From positions 22,000,769 to 22,064,768 of the forward strand of contig CM037836.1 in NCBI GenBank assembly GCA_021234535.1: a stretch of DNA of 64,000 nt. The letters are read 5' to 3'. Shown piece after piece: positions 10,626 through 22,004 of this stretch (position 1 is its first letter; every line of letters starts with the position of its first letter). Source of the DNA: Stichopus chloronotus. Lineage: Eukaryota; Echinodermata; Holothuroidea; Aspidochirotida; Stichopodidae. The position numbers and the translations under genes are program-made. The notes beneath the pieces are model-generated. The model was given only the letters and a program-made list of their open reading frames with translations. It ran no database searches and was not told the DNA's origin.

Positions 10626-13600
10626 GGAAGGTTACCCTGTTGTGGACTAGCATCTCATATAACTCAAACATTTGTATTCTAATCTGTTCATCATGTTAAG
10701 GTCTTCATGTTCCTCTTAAAGCAGCTGATTTCTGACATCAAATTCACTGACTGCGGTAGAATTTGTTTTCCTTTTTTAGCAGCGAGGAGTTGCTGGATTG
10801 TATGTACCCAATTTTCCACACTGGTATCCCACATATGCAGAAAGTTGTTGTTGGAAAAATGAAAAAGTGATGTGTTTAGGAAATTTCCAGCAAGTATTTC
10901 AATACTACGGGCAGTTTTCAATGAGCATGTGGATAGTTGACTTCTAACCCAGACTAGCACCGAGGAAAGTTTTCCTGTACCCTGTCTTTTATAAGGATTT
11001 AACCTGTGTGTGTGCAACAAGTACAATGTTTTACATATTTCTCTTACCTTATTGCCTCGAAGCATATTCTTTGCAAACAGGTGCATGCCTCTGCAGCCCT
11101 TGGAATAACTGATAAAGTGTGCTTTCACTTAGAAGGAAAAGAACAAATCTTCAGAAATATTGTTCAGGTTCTTTTTTTTTTACCCCCATTGGGCAATGAA
11201 AGGTTATTGGAATGCTGTCTTATTTGTTTAGTCCTGTCACAGAGACAGTAAAAGGACATCAATTTTGAGGCACCCCTTGGGATGAGGGGGACAGAAAGGA
11301 ATATATGAAATAGACAAACATACATGAGGGGCCCCATTGGATGGATATTCAGTTTGATGTTTGCTTCTTGGGGGTAAATGGTCTGGCCAAAGATATACTG
11401 AATGTGAAGCACTGGACAGGGAAAAGATTTTGGATATGACAAGTTCATGAAGCAAGGATTCGTTGGGCTCACATATGTGGAGGCGTGACGTAAGTACAGG
11501 GTCGCAGCCAAGTCCTTTTGATAATAATTTTTTGCATTCTGTCCACGAAGGGTGGCGCTTAAGCTGAATGCAGGGTTTGTTTAGGATGTGTGATTAAACT
11601 GTAGGTGTAAGTTCGCCATGTGAAATAATGCCATGCGTAATTATGTGCAACAACACCAAAAAAGAAAAAAAATATTGAGGTAATGGATAACATAAAATAG
11701 TTCTTTTTTGGAAAGGAGCACTGACGTACTTCTTTACAGATTATTATCGGCATGGGGAGTTCTTTGAGGCAAAAATAACAGAAGATGACTATCGGCTGTT
11801 GTCACTTGTATTCCATAACTCCTTAAACATTAACATAAAGCTCAGAAAGTTTCTCTTAGACAAAATAAGTAATGAAAGATGACTACATGAATGTCTGGTG
11901 GACAGCCAGAGGGGAAGTGAAAGTGCAAGTTGTGTGCTTTCGCATATGTACCCATTGACTGCTTATGTAATGCACAGCTGCATGATATTCAAATGAGGAG
12001 CTTGACATGAATATTCAAAAATTTACAATAACATTACAACCACCACATTTTGCCATGTCACTTGTCCATTGGAAAACTTCTTTTCTTTTGCGTATTAGTT
12101 GTACATTATTTGAGTGACCAGTCAAAACAGTCCACATTTTAACACTGTGTCTTATTTTTGCACAGTTGTTCCATTTAAATCATGTTTGGTATTGTGGTCA
12201 GCCACACCTTCAAGTACTGTAGATTGACATCATAATGAGATTAAACCAATGTTTCCACCGGGTCCAGAATTTGGACCCAGGTACCCGGGTCCATAGTTGG
12301 TCCGGTGCGTGGTTACTTAAAAATAAAACTTCAGTTGTGCTACAAGTTCATCGTGGAGTCTTAATGGAATATTTTACTTTGCATGTTAATACTATGTATC
12401 TAATGTACATAGACATGACAGTGAAGTGTTCTTTCGGCATACATGCTAAATTTTCATCAATAAATGATGCAGCCTTTGAGGAAGAGTGTATTAATGTTTT
12501 TTTTTTTTCTCATGTGTGCAATGAACGATAAAGACACTTTGGATCCTTTGTAGCAATGTCTTTACTGGGTACCTGACTGACAACATAATTTGGTTACCTG
12601 GTGCAAACACTAGATGTTAAAATATTCTGTATGTAATTAGGTATCATGCATTCATGATTGAGTCTGACCATAACTACCGGTCAGGTTTGCAAAGTCTGCT
12701 CAAACTGTCAAGTAATGAAATGAGTATTGGGATTCACTTAGTTTGAATGGTGGCTCCGAAGTTATCTCTCTTCTCCCTTCCTTTAGAAAAAAATGGCAAA
12801 GAAAAATAGTTACTTGAAAGAATACCACTACATGTACCATAGTGTTTTCGGGACAGTGATTCTCTGTGTAAGTTTCTACCACTTCTATGTAATGCACATA
12901 AATATGTATAATTGAATAATTGATGGAGTGTCCTGGTGTAATGGGCAGACATGTAGTTACAGGGGGAGGGGGTGGAGTTGTATGTGACCCCCAAAAAAAA
13001 TGTTCAAAAATTTTCTTTAATTGTTCTTGAAGTTTTGGAACATAAATACAAAGGAAAAAGATGGGAAAATCTCACACTGTTTTGCATCTAGAACCCTTAG
13101 AAAAGAGCAGCAAAAATTTTTACCCCCCCAATTGTTTATTCTGGCATTTGTGGTAAAGGCCACGTAGCTCAATGATGTTCAAAGGTATTTTCTTTGCTGG
13201 AATCTATTTTTTTTTTTTTACTTGAAGGTTCAAACATAAACCTACTGCATTGTAGTATGGTAGTTATCATCTATTCATTACTCTTTGCATGTCATTGTTT
13301 TCTTTTTCAAGTGTTGATCTTAACACAACAGTCACAACTTTTGTATGTTTGGTAATTAAATGATGATTAATTGTATGACGAAGAAAAATGTACATGTATC
13401 AAAACTATGAAACTTTTAGGAGTAATTAAATCCATTTGATCATGTGTCATCGAAACGCAGATGGTATAACAGGGTTGACAGTCCGTTTTGAGGCTGTTTT
13501 ACAATTTTTTTGACAAAAAGAAGAAGAAAAAAAAGGGCAGCTGCTTTGAGTTTACATTGTAGAACTATCTAGAGTTAAATTTTGCGTTTAACCAGATTCT

Positions 13601-13630
13601 TTTTGTTCTTTTGTTTCCTTTCATCATCAG

Positions 13631-13800
13631 TCTGTCCGCCCTCTTGTCCCCATTCATGCCGTGTACAAAGGCCCTCGGTATGCTGCCATGAACAATGTCT
13701 GGGAGGATGCACGGGGAGCTCTGCTACCCATTGTGTGGCCTGCAAGCACTTCATCTGGAATGGAACATGTGTTGGATCTTGTCCAAGTGGCACCGTCCAG
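13631..13800 (+). CDS. INSR: Exon A: furin-like cysteine-rich domain, middle part
   Basis: The exon follows the acceptor tcatcatcag and ends at CCGTCCAG before gtaaac. It enters in phase 1 (one base from the upstream exon) and leaves in phase 0, giving residues 1-57 of the in-window product. It begins VCPPSCPHSC and continues through CCHEQCLGGC and HCVACKHF to GTCVGSCPSGTVQ. The CC..ECLG.C and CVAC.....G.CV..CP spacing is that of the insulin/IGF receptor cysteine-rich region, which forms small disulfide modules between L1 and L2. NGT is a possible glycosylation site. The upstream exon that should supply L1 was not found in the preceding 13.6 kb. EGFR-type furin repeats are an alternative for this exon alone, but the downstream exons settle the family. 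Confidence 0.92.
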
Positions 13801-14138
13801 GTAAACGTTTAACACAAACTCAGAAGAGCACACGGGGTGTTTGTTTGTCTTTTGTCGTGTTTGCGTTCGTAATGCGTGTGCGATAACGAAAGGGTATTCT
13901 AGCTCAAGTGCAATCTCTGACGTGGAATGAGACGTAGGTCGCTGCAGGAAGGTGCACCTTCGCGGCCACTGTCGTCTTTTGTGTCCGTCGTGAGGTTAAA
14001 TTGTATTTTATGGTGCTTTGGCACCTTCACTAGTAATCTGTAGCAGTGTAATGGAGAAAAATCGAGAATTAACCACAGTCCTCACCAGGTAAGTGGTTAC
14101 GTCGATTTCCCTTCAACACAGTTTATCAGTGGATGATG

Positions 14139-14297
14139 GGGGAAGAGAGGGGATATAAATGGGACAAATCAGGTATGGCAAAAAGGGGATACAGATGGGA
14201 AAATTGATAAAGATGAGAAAAAAGGGATAGACATGGGGGAAAAGGGGATGGAGATGTGAAAGAGGGGATAGAGATGAGAGAAAGGGGATAGAGAAGT
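14139..14297 (+). repeat. Purine-rich ~21-bp degenerate minisatellite
   Basis: Units of the type AAAAGGGGATAGAGATGAG recur about seven times with substitutions and small length changes. The + strand is almost free of C. It lies 340 bp after exon A. Confidence 0.65.
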
Positions 14298-15089
14298 GAT
14301 CACCAAGTATTCAACGTAGTTACTTCCCTCAATGTGGTGTGCATTAACTCTACTGTCAATCAAGATTTGTTTACAGTGGGAAAAAATGCAGTCTATCACA
14401 TGTGGGCTGCCCCTTCAGAGATAGTTTGACTGACAACAGTCCAAAGTCTTCTCTGCCCAGATATGAATAAGATATTGTATAACCTTTTTAGAATGACTTT
14501 GATACTTTCTCTGACCTTTGAAGTGCTGTGCTACACAAATCAGACAAGAGAGCCAGGTGAACACAAGCTGTGTTGTAATGTGTAGTATTTCACAGGAAAA
14601 TGCCCGTCATGTTCACACATTGATTGTCTGTGTGATTGAGAAGAAAAAACTTAGAAAAAGAAAGAAATTAAAAAAATAAAGAACAAAAAAAAAAGGACAA
14701 ACAAAACACACAAAAAAGGAAGAAAATTAGCGCTGAACCTATTCAACAAGTGGATTTATGAAACCAAGATAATCTTGATGTTTGTTTTTGTGAATTAGGC
14801 AAAAAATAAAAAAAGTCCTGTCTTCAAGACTTCTTGCAATTAATAAGCCTTAGCAGAATGTCACCCTTTGCAGTGTGGTTGTATTTCAGGCTCTTTATCT
14901 GATTGGCTTGTTGAAATGTAGAAGTGACATGCAACATTGATTGGGGATTTGTGGTGATTTAGTATGGCCTATAGCATTAAAGCCGCACTTTGTGTTGGAA
15001 CACTTTCACAGTGCTTAGTCAGAGTGCTCTTGTTATGCTGCCCCATCACATTCTATCCATCGCTCCTCCTCTCTCTGCTCCTGTGTTGG

Positions 15090-15262
15090 CTTGCACTGTC
15101 TGGGAATAATGGAAGGATAGTGACTGGATCAGCACGCACATGCACACGCACATGCACACACGCACAATCGCCAGAAGCTAGACCATAAGTCAATGTGGTA
15201 ATGCATAGGTTCCATGAGGTGAGTACATTGCTAGTTAATTCCGAAACCAAGAAGTTTTGGGG
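15090..15262 (+). repeat. Family E right-end fragment
   Basis: GTAATGCATAGGTTCCATGA and GGTGAGTACATTGCTAGTTA followed by CCGAAACCAAGAAGTTTTGG match the right ends at 44764 and 16870. The upstream AATGGAAGGATAGTGACTGG matches the family interior in reverse. Confidence 0.5.
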
Positions 15263-15384
15263 AGTTTACGCTATTTCACACCATTTCACACTATTTCACC
15301 ATGTCCATGCAGCAGTGTACAGTACGGTGTTTTCGCCAACTGTCAAACCAAGACATTCTACATTTTGCTTCCACTTAACAAAAA

Positions 15385-15697
15385 TTAAAGGGAAATAAGG
15401 TGTGTTTCACAGGAAACAGTCACATTTTAAAACCAATTTTTTTGTGGACATAGAATGATAGGTCATTGAAAATAGGGAAAGACAGTATTTTTCCTTTTTA
15501 AGAAAAAAAGTTTCTCACATATAGAAATGCAGTGATTTTGTTGCTCAAGAATAATTCATTCACCCAAACTTTTCAAAATTCAAATGATGCATCTCCCATT
15601 AATCATCACATGCACAATGTGATGCTTTGGGCAGATGTTTTATTGATGATATTGAATGGTTTAACAATTAATAACTCTTTATTTTCTCTGTATGCCA
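15385..15697 (+). mobile_element. TTAA element family 1, truncated copy
   Basis: It starts with TTAAAGGGAAATAAGG like the 46369 copy and follows it through the TTTGTGGACA, TTTCTCACA and CCAAACTTTTCAAAATTCAA segments. It stops after TGTATGCCATG without the right inverted terminus. It is in the same orientation as the 46369 copy. Confidence 0.65.
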
Positions 15698-15723
15698 TGT
15701 ATGATTACTTATCGATATCTTCT

Positions 15724-16345
15724 TGAAGTCACAGCGCGTACCCCCTCACCTCATATAACCTATGCATTACCGTATTGACCATGGTCTAGCATCCGGCAAT
15801 TTTGTGTGTGTGTGTGCGTTGACAATTGCCGTCAATCGGGGACCCATTTATGAAATCACACATATCAAGCGGGGACCCATCTGGAATCGGGGACGGTCCC
15901 CGTTTCAAAGTAGGCTTTTAAATAACCTTCATACAATATATGATGGCGCCATGAAGCTATCTATTGAATTTGAAGGAGTATAGACGAAGTCCCCATTGAG
16001 ATAGTGTTGGGTTACGTCCTCTTTTGCAGGTCTATGTGTGTAAGGTACCATGTCCACGATTCCCTAGTGACAAACCGATACACACTCACTATTACAGTGA
16101 TAAGTATTAATTGAAAAAAATTTGAGCGCCCCCATTTTTTGTTGTGGCAAAGGATATTATTTCCCATCAATATAGCCTACTACAATGTTTATCTACAGCC
16201 GTCCACGGTTGAATAGTAAAATGAAGGGGTGCCCGTTTGGCGGTACAAACCTGTATGCGTGTGTGTGTGTGTGTATGTATGTGGTAACCGCCCTTCCATA
16301 ATTGCCAGCCTTTTGGTCTGACAGCGGAGTCTCTAGCTGTGCTTT
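15724..16345 (+). repeat. Family E left half with a nested insertion
   Basis: It begins with TCACAGCGCGTACCCC then CTCACCTCATATAACC, and continues TTGACCATGGTCTAGCATCC. The family sequence breaks near the TG run at 15803-15818 and resumes around 16255 (CCGCCCTTCCATAATTGCC). The intervening 430 bp contains CGGGGAC repeated, with a perfect hairpin CGGGGAC/GTCCCCG at 15888-15902. Confidence 0.5.
16259..16281 (+). repeat. (TG)n microsatellite
   Basis: It is a short TG run with TA interruptions, inside a family E copy. Confidence 0.85.
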
Positions 16346-16510
16346 GCATCTGCTTTTATCTGCTTCAAAATTTCAAGTTTCTTCGAGTTTTGGGGATTGT
16401 AAAGCAATTGTCTGCTGGACAATTTACTTCTTTGATGTTAATCGCATGCAACCACTGTTGAATCAAATTCAACCGATCACTGATGTGATGATCAATGAGC
16501 AATGGTAAGA

Positions 16511-16912
16511 ATGGAATTCACAGAACGTACTCCCTCATCCTGTGTGGTACCATATTGACTGTGGTCTAGCATCTGGCAAACTGTATGTTTGCACATCCGG
16601 TCACCATCCTTCCGTAATTGCCAGTCTATTGGTCTTGCAGCAAAGTTTCGTGCACTAGTTTTCATCCTTTCCAATCAACATTGTTTTTGACCCTTTCTGT
16701 GTCTTCCTTCTTGTATGCGTGGGGTTCATCCCGGACAACCTCTGCAGGAACTTTTGGATGAGTATCCTTTTGCTAAATTTGTGTTTTTCATGATCGTTGA
16801 TATTCCATGTGTGTGTTTCAGTGTCGGAGCTGGCTAGGCCAGTGCTCCTAACACTTCCTTGCATCATATGAGGTGAGTATGCTGCTAGTTTATGCCCAAA
16901 CCAACAAGTTTT
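16511..16912 (+). mobile_element. Family E element, longer copy
   Basis: The left end GGAATTCACAGAACGTACTC and the right end CATATGAGGTGAGTATGCTG correspond to the termini of 44631-44797. The internal segments TTGACTGTGGTCTAGCATC and TTCCGTAATTGCCAGTCTAT are shared with 15724-16345. About 400 bp between ends. Confidence 0.55.
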
Positions 16913-17604
16913 GAGGATTCATACCATCACCATTTTTTTTTTTTTTTTTAATGACTTGTAACAGAAAGTAATTTCCAAGAGTGCCAAGCAGCAATTTTGT
17001 ACTGTCTCGGTCTTTCTTTCTCCATTTCAAGTAGGAATTGGCCAGACAAAGTTTAAAATATCTATGGATTGGATATTTTACAGTCATTGCCACTTGTAAA
17101 ACTTGCAGTGACGGATGCAAAGTACTGCTTTAAAGTTTGTTTTCGTGGATTTGGCAAAAATAGGATAAATCCTCACTTTCCAGACTTAGGGAAATTTTAT
17201 GTGAATCATTGCAGTGTGATTGTCTGTCAAACTCTGATTGGCTCGTCGGATGTCATAGTGCCACACATTTTTTGGTTGTGGATTTGTCACAACACATTGT
17301 CGCCTATGGCATTAATCCGAGGAAGTACTTGCTCTCTATGTGTTCGACTGCCAGGTGCCATCATTCATGAGAGAACAACATTTTCATCTGTTATGTAGGC
17401 GTCGTTGAAGATACCTGGAAATTGCTTATCAAACAAACAAACATTTTCAGTCATTGTCACATAATCATATTGCTAGACTCAGTGGTTTGTTCTCACATCA
17501 CTTGCCAAGCTTTCTGGAGTTCAATCATTCAATTTTGCCATAGACCTGACGAGTTGTTTGAACGTGACGGACTTGGTTCCTTCCTCTTCCAAAGCTGGCT
17601 CCAC

Positions 17605-18115
17605 TCTCCAGAGCACACAGACCCTTCTTACTGATCCTTTCCCCTCCTCCCACCAACCAGAGCACCTAATAAATTTCCCCTTACACAACAGGCACTTCCA
17701 CAATAGATCTAAATTCTCAGAGCAACCCTTCAAAGGTATATCCTCCCCCTTAAAGATATTTTCTCCTTACAACTTCTACACCCATGAGCATCCCTTGGCA
17801 GATCCCTTCCCATAATACCAGTAAGAGATATTTCTTCCCAGAGTTTCCTCTTCCAGATATTTCTTTCCAGAGGACTCCCACACAATGTTTCTCCCAAGAT
17901 CATCAGTCATAATTTCGCACCCTGGTAGCACTGCTCACAGGTAATCCTTCCATGAGTACCCCCTGGCATGTTCAATTTCCTAGAGCACCCCCATCACAAA
18001 TCCCCCTCCAACCAGAATACTGTCTGAACAGATAACCCTTCTCAGAGCTTTTCAAAGATTTAACCTAAACTCAAAGAATATCCCTTCACAGATCTTCCTT
18101 CTCAGGCCCCCTTCA
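17605..18115 (+). repeat. Degenerate, G-poor pyrimidine-biased repeat region
   Basis: Phrases such as CAGAGCACC, CCTTCACAGATCTTCC, TCTTCCAGATATTTC and CCCTTCTCAGAGC recur every 20-35 bases without an exact unit, over about 500 bp. The + strand is strongly C/T/A with little G. This looks like an old minisatellite rather than coding sequence; open frames through it are short. Confidence 0.5.
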
Positions 18116-18166
18116 CTTAAAGAAACTGCTTGATGGACACACCATAGATTTACATTCTGTTTTGAC

Positions 18167-18556
18167 TTAAAGCTTTTGTTACATGCATCTATGAGAGATG
18201 GCAGCACATCAGAAGTTGCAAAGTGAACCCCTTAATAAAAATCCACTGGAATTTTACATCTATTACCGTTTTTGAGATACGACTTCATATTTTCATAAAA
18301 ATGCAAAACTGATGATGTGAAGTGTTGCACAGTGTCAGCATTTGTTTTGCTAAGCCTATTCACATTCCCTTTTTATTAATTAGTCACTGAGTTTCACATT
18401 GGTAAGTGATATGGATATTTTTGAAGAAGAAAATATGTTTCCAAAATAAAACCATTTGGGCAAATAAAATTCCTTGTCCTTGAAATAAAGGTTACGCAAG
18501 CAAAGGATTAACGTAAGATATATCATAGGAGTCCATCTCTTGACATCACAAATTTT
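18167..18556 (+). mobile_element. TTAA element family 2, partial copy
   Basis: It begins at TTAAAG and shares with 49334-49769 the segments ATCTATTACC, TTTTGAGATACG, CATTGGTAAGTGA, GGAGTCCA and others in the same order and spacing. The right end seen in the other copy is not recognisable. It has no coding potential. Confidence 0.6.
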
Positions 18557-20209
18557 TTTCCATTCAAGCAATGAGATTTTCACCGATGCTGTAAACTTTC
18601 CAGTTTTTGTACACATTGTTTGTGCCCTGTACTTGTGTAGATGAAATTACTTTCAAGAACAGGTAAGGGTAATACCATGCGAGTTTGCGATAGCGAAAGA
18701 AAGTATCCATGCATAAGTGCCTGTAGTAATACATCTATCATGCTGTGAATGTACAGTGTATATACCATATTCTTCATATACCCTTTGTATACCTTTTCCA
18801 CTTCACCTCACCTAACAAGGCAGTGTGTGGAAGAAAAGCTTAAGAATTGAGAATTCAGCTGGAAGTGCCAAAGCCACAAAAATTGAAACAGTGTATTTGA
18901 AGAATATCAGTATCGAGACTGTATTCTTAAGTGCTGGATTTATGCAAAGAGGATATTTTTATTTTCCCTGTGCATCGTTTGGAGTAGATATTATTCAAGC
19001 AGAGCCAACTGTGTCAAGGTCGTGACTTCCTGATCAATGCCAAGTTGCAGCGTGTGACGTGACTTGACATGACACACCATACTGTATGCGTGTTACATCT
19101 CAAGGTTTCTGTCAGACAATTGTCTAAATATGTTAATTAGTTTTCTGATGATGAAATAACAGTGATTGCTTTTGTTTTATTTAAACATGTATGCTTCCGC
19201 GTAATTCAGTGTGAAATGTGAATACAGTTTACCGAGAAAAATAAGTCTTACTTGGAAAAAAGATGCTTTAAAGTTAAAATAAAAGGGGATACTAGGGATG
19301 AAGAAACCACTCTCTTGGCATTTGGATGTATGTAGATTGATGACTCACCAGGTCTCCCAAAGTGAATTTAATACTTTAAGGCTTTGTCATTTTCAACATT
19401 AAGTCACTTTTGCTGTTCTATCAAACATGATGTTTGTTAATGTGTGTTTAATAGAAATGTAAAAATGTGCTTATTCAACAACAAAGCATATATTTCCTTA
19501 GACAAGAAAGCTTAGAAGTCTTTTATTAATACATTAGTATAATTTGCGTCACAATCAAACATTCCACTTTATACTGCTAATTTTGTCGTAAAAGGTCGAA
19601 GCTGGAGAGATAATGTCTTGATATCTAACTTTTTAGGATGATAGTTAGTTGTTAGATGTGACTGTTCTCTGTAGTAACAGCACATAAAGCATGAAAATGC
19701 TGTCTGTAAAAATCACAAATATAAGCTGGCCTGGTTTGAAGAACCTCTGACCAGAAAAATATGCATAATCAACAGAATTACACACTGTAAATCCACATAA
19801 ATCAACAGAAATCCACACTCTTAATTTTGAAAAATGTATGTTACATCCACTCAGAAAAATGAAAATAAAGTGTGATGTAAGCAATATTGCAGAATGGTTC
19901 TTTTTTTCTTTTCCAATTTCTGTTGTTCCTTTCATTTGGGTTAACTTTTAGTCTAGTGCCAGTTACTTTTAAGAAGTGGCCAAATTACGCTCTGTCACTG
20001 TTTGTGGGGCATTGCTACTTGGTATAACAATAAAAAAGAAGAAAAATAGTTAAATGCTGAAAGGGGAAAAGTTTCATTTGTTCATTAATCTTGCAGCATC
20101 GACAAAGTTAGTAGTATTAAGAGTTTCCCCACAGTCAAGAAATAGGACAAGGAAAGTTGCTTTTGTCAACAAGCTATCCTGTTGTGCTACCATGACCAGA
20201 TTTTTGAAA

Positions 20210-20290
20210 TACTCGGGTGCATCAATTGAATACCTGGGTGCATTAATTGAATACTTTTGTGCATTAATCGTATACTTGGGTGCACTTGGT
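20210..20290 (+). repeat. 21-bp minisatellite, about four units
   Basis: Units start at 20210, 20231, 20252 and 20273, of the type TACCTGGGTGCATTAATTGA plus A. Because 21 is a multiple of three, both strands show a seven-residue periodic peptide by translation (for example YLGALIE on +), but there is no sign that it is coding. Confidence 0.75.
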
Positions 20291-21189
20291 GATTTGTATT
20301 TGAAACTGTTTACCAAAAAAGAGTTTGATGAATTGATAAAGTTCTCTCATTTTTTGGGCTGTTCCCTGGCTTTCCATTGAAAGTGCAGCTGGTGTTGTTT
20401 GTTCGTAAATCTCACAGGTGTCTTCCCATGCAGGCAACACGGCAGACTTTGATGTTTTTGTTTCAAAATCTATAAGAAGGCAGCTAAATTAATATTATTG
20501 AAGGGTTGATGTTTATGGAGGTTGCTATGATGGAAATGGCCAGTGCCTGCTCTAGAGGTTTTTTTTCTGAAGCTTAAAAAACAAAAAAAAAAAAATGGAA
20601 TAGATTTTGATGTGGTGGTAAGCTAGTTAGAAGTGGCTGGAACTTTGCTGTACATGGCAGTAACCGCATGGGCTAAAACTTCCTGTGAGATGCTTCATGA
20701 AAATGTACAGTATACATTGTTTATGAGAATGAAAATTATGAAATGTGAGCATACTGGTGTGATACATAGGGAACAGTAGAAAGGGTAAAATTGAAGATTT
20801 ACTATGATACTTTCTGTGCTGTGATTGGGTACTTGGACGGGATGTTGCAGGTTGCATAATCGTTTGTAGCATTTAATGCTCATTGCTTCTGTAGCTTGTG
20901 TGTGCTCTTCAAGTCTGTCCTTGGAGTACCAACTTGTCAAACTAAGACTGATGCTAGTTATTGCCTTGTGATTGAAGGGGACTACAGTACCCATTGGAAT
21001 TTTCCATGGTCACTTTACAGTTGCCATTCCTCATTGAGCTTCAAGCACAAGTAAGTGTTCGTTAGAACTAAAATGGAACTTTCCGCAAGGAAATCATGAC
21101 CAATGTCCAGTGTCAAGTGTTTATTGAACTGAAAACTAGCTCAGTAGCTCTGTGGAGATGGTGCTATGGCCTCTGTTTTCTTGTTTCAG

Positions 21190-21340
21190 ATTCTGAATCG
21201 GTATTGCATTCTACCCGACGAATGTCCATCAAATTACAAGCTGTTCCAAGGCGTCTGCAGAGAGGAGTGTCCGACTGGATTCATGAATCACACCACAGAC
21301 CCCAGAAGTTGCGCTCCCTGTGAAGGGACTTGTCCAAAGA
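21190..21340 (+). CDS. INSR: Exon B: furin-like cysteine-rich domain, C-terminal part
   Basis: The acceptor is ttcttgtttcag and the donor is AAAGA|gtaagt. Phase 0 in, phase 1 out; residues 58-107 plus the first base of codon 108. It starts ILNRYCILPDEC and carries GVCREECPTGF, an NHT sequon and CAPCEGTCPK, which matches the end of the IGF1R/INSR cysteine-rich domain (CxPCxGPCPK). Across the A/B junction the spacing from CPSG to RYC equals the vertebrate CPPN...WRC spacing, so no exon appears to be missing in the 7.4 kb intron. The segment between RYC and GVC is shorter than in the human insulin receptor, which has an extra cysteine loop there. The gene model puts an intron inside what I recall as one vertebrate exon. 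Confidence 0.92.
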
Positions 21341-22004
21341 GTAAGTTGTGTCTCCATGCAGGATTTGTTGACATGCTTGTTTGTTTCACTTCTCTTTTGT
21401 CTCTGTTTCATCTTCTTTATGGGACAAGGGAGGTTGGAAGGATGGAGAAGTACAGAGAGGAGTAACGGCTTGGAAATCCTTTGACATGTGAAAAATTTAT
21501 TTTTAGTACCTCTGTCTACTTTTTGTTGCAGTTTGTGCCTGACAGTCCACCAGCATGTGTCTGTGTTTTGTCGAAGGTCATTCTAGCTTTATGGTTAAGT
21601 TGGTTAAAGTCAGATAAATCTTGTACCGATCCAAATGTGTTTCCAAATGTGTTGGATAGATGATGTGTTGTTGGAGAAAAAAGAAAAAAAAAAAACAAAT
21701 GCATCTCAGTGTCCCTCACAAACACTGTCAAACTTTGCAATACCTAAATTGATCATGAGGGTCCTTAGATATCCAAGAACTGGAGGGGATCGGGTTGATG
21801 CAAAGAAAAAGATAAACCAGAATAACATCACTGTGATTACTCACACACTGAATAAATGAAGCCAAATAATAACAGACGATTGTCCTACGTGTTAAGGCAA
21901 ATCTGCTATGCCTTCTAAATTTGCCGTATATGTTGTATCTACGTATGTGTTTGTCTGACATCTAACTACTTGCTTGAGGAAAACAAGTAAATGCAACCTT
22001 TGGT

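Larger units (their letters stand above)
1..13630 (+). other. Noncoding DNA upstream of exon A, probably intron
   Basis: No exon for L1 or the first half of the cysteine-rich domain could be found here. I looked for the L1 motifs (NCTVIEG-like, LFPNL.VIRG-like, RG.V.I..N..LC-like) in open segments of either strand and saw none. The stretch contains a CT-rich tract (2167-2226), A-rich simple DNA (2720-2795), a 21-bp duplication (4411-4452), a TTAA-flanked element (5389-5744), the tandem array at 5843-7260 with an internal insertion, one copy of a 300-bp repeat (8116-8417), a 12260-12278 palindrome and a hairpin at 10574-10625. The rest is unremarkable AT-rich sequence. Confidence 0.6.
13801..21189 (+). 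other. Intron A-B (7.4 kb)
   Basis: It separates two exons of the cysteine-rich domain in phase 0. It holds a purine-rich minisatellite (14139-14297), three partial copies of the CTCACCTCATATAACC element (15090-15262, 15724-16345, 16511-16912), a truncated TTAA element (15385-15697), a G-poor degenerate repeat region (17605-18115), one copy of the second TTAA family (18167-18556) and a 21-bp minisatellite (20210-20290). No credible additional exon was seen; the spacing of conserved cysteines across A/B argues that none is needed. Confidence 0.85.

Noticed and set aside
10691..11128. Longest minus-strand open frame (145 codons)
   Set aside because: No family motif or splice support. In AT-rich DNA with about 5-6% stop codons, one such frame among several thousand stop-to-stop intervals in 64 kb is expected by chance.
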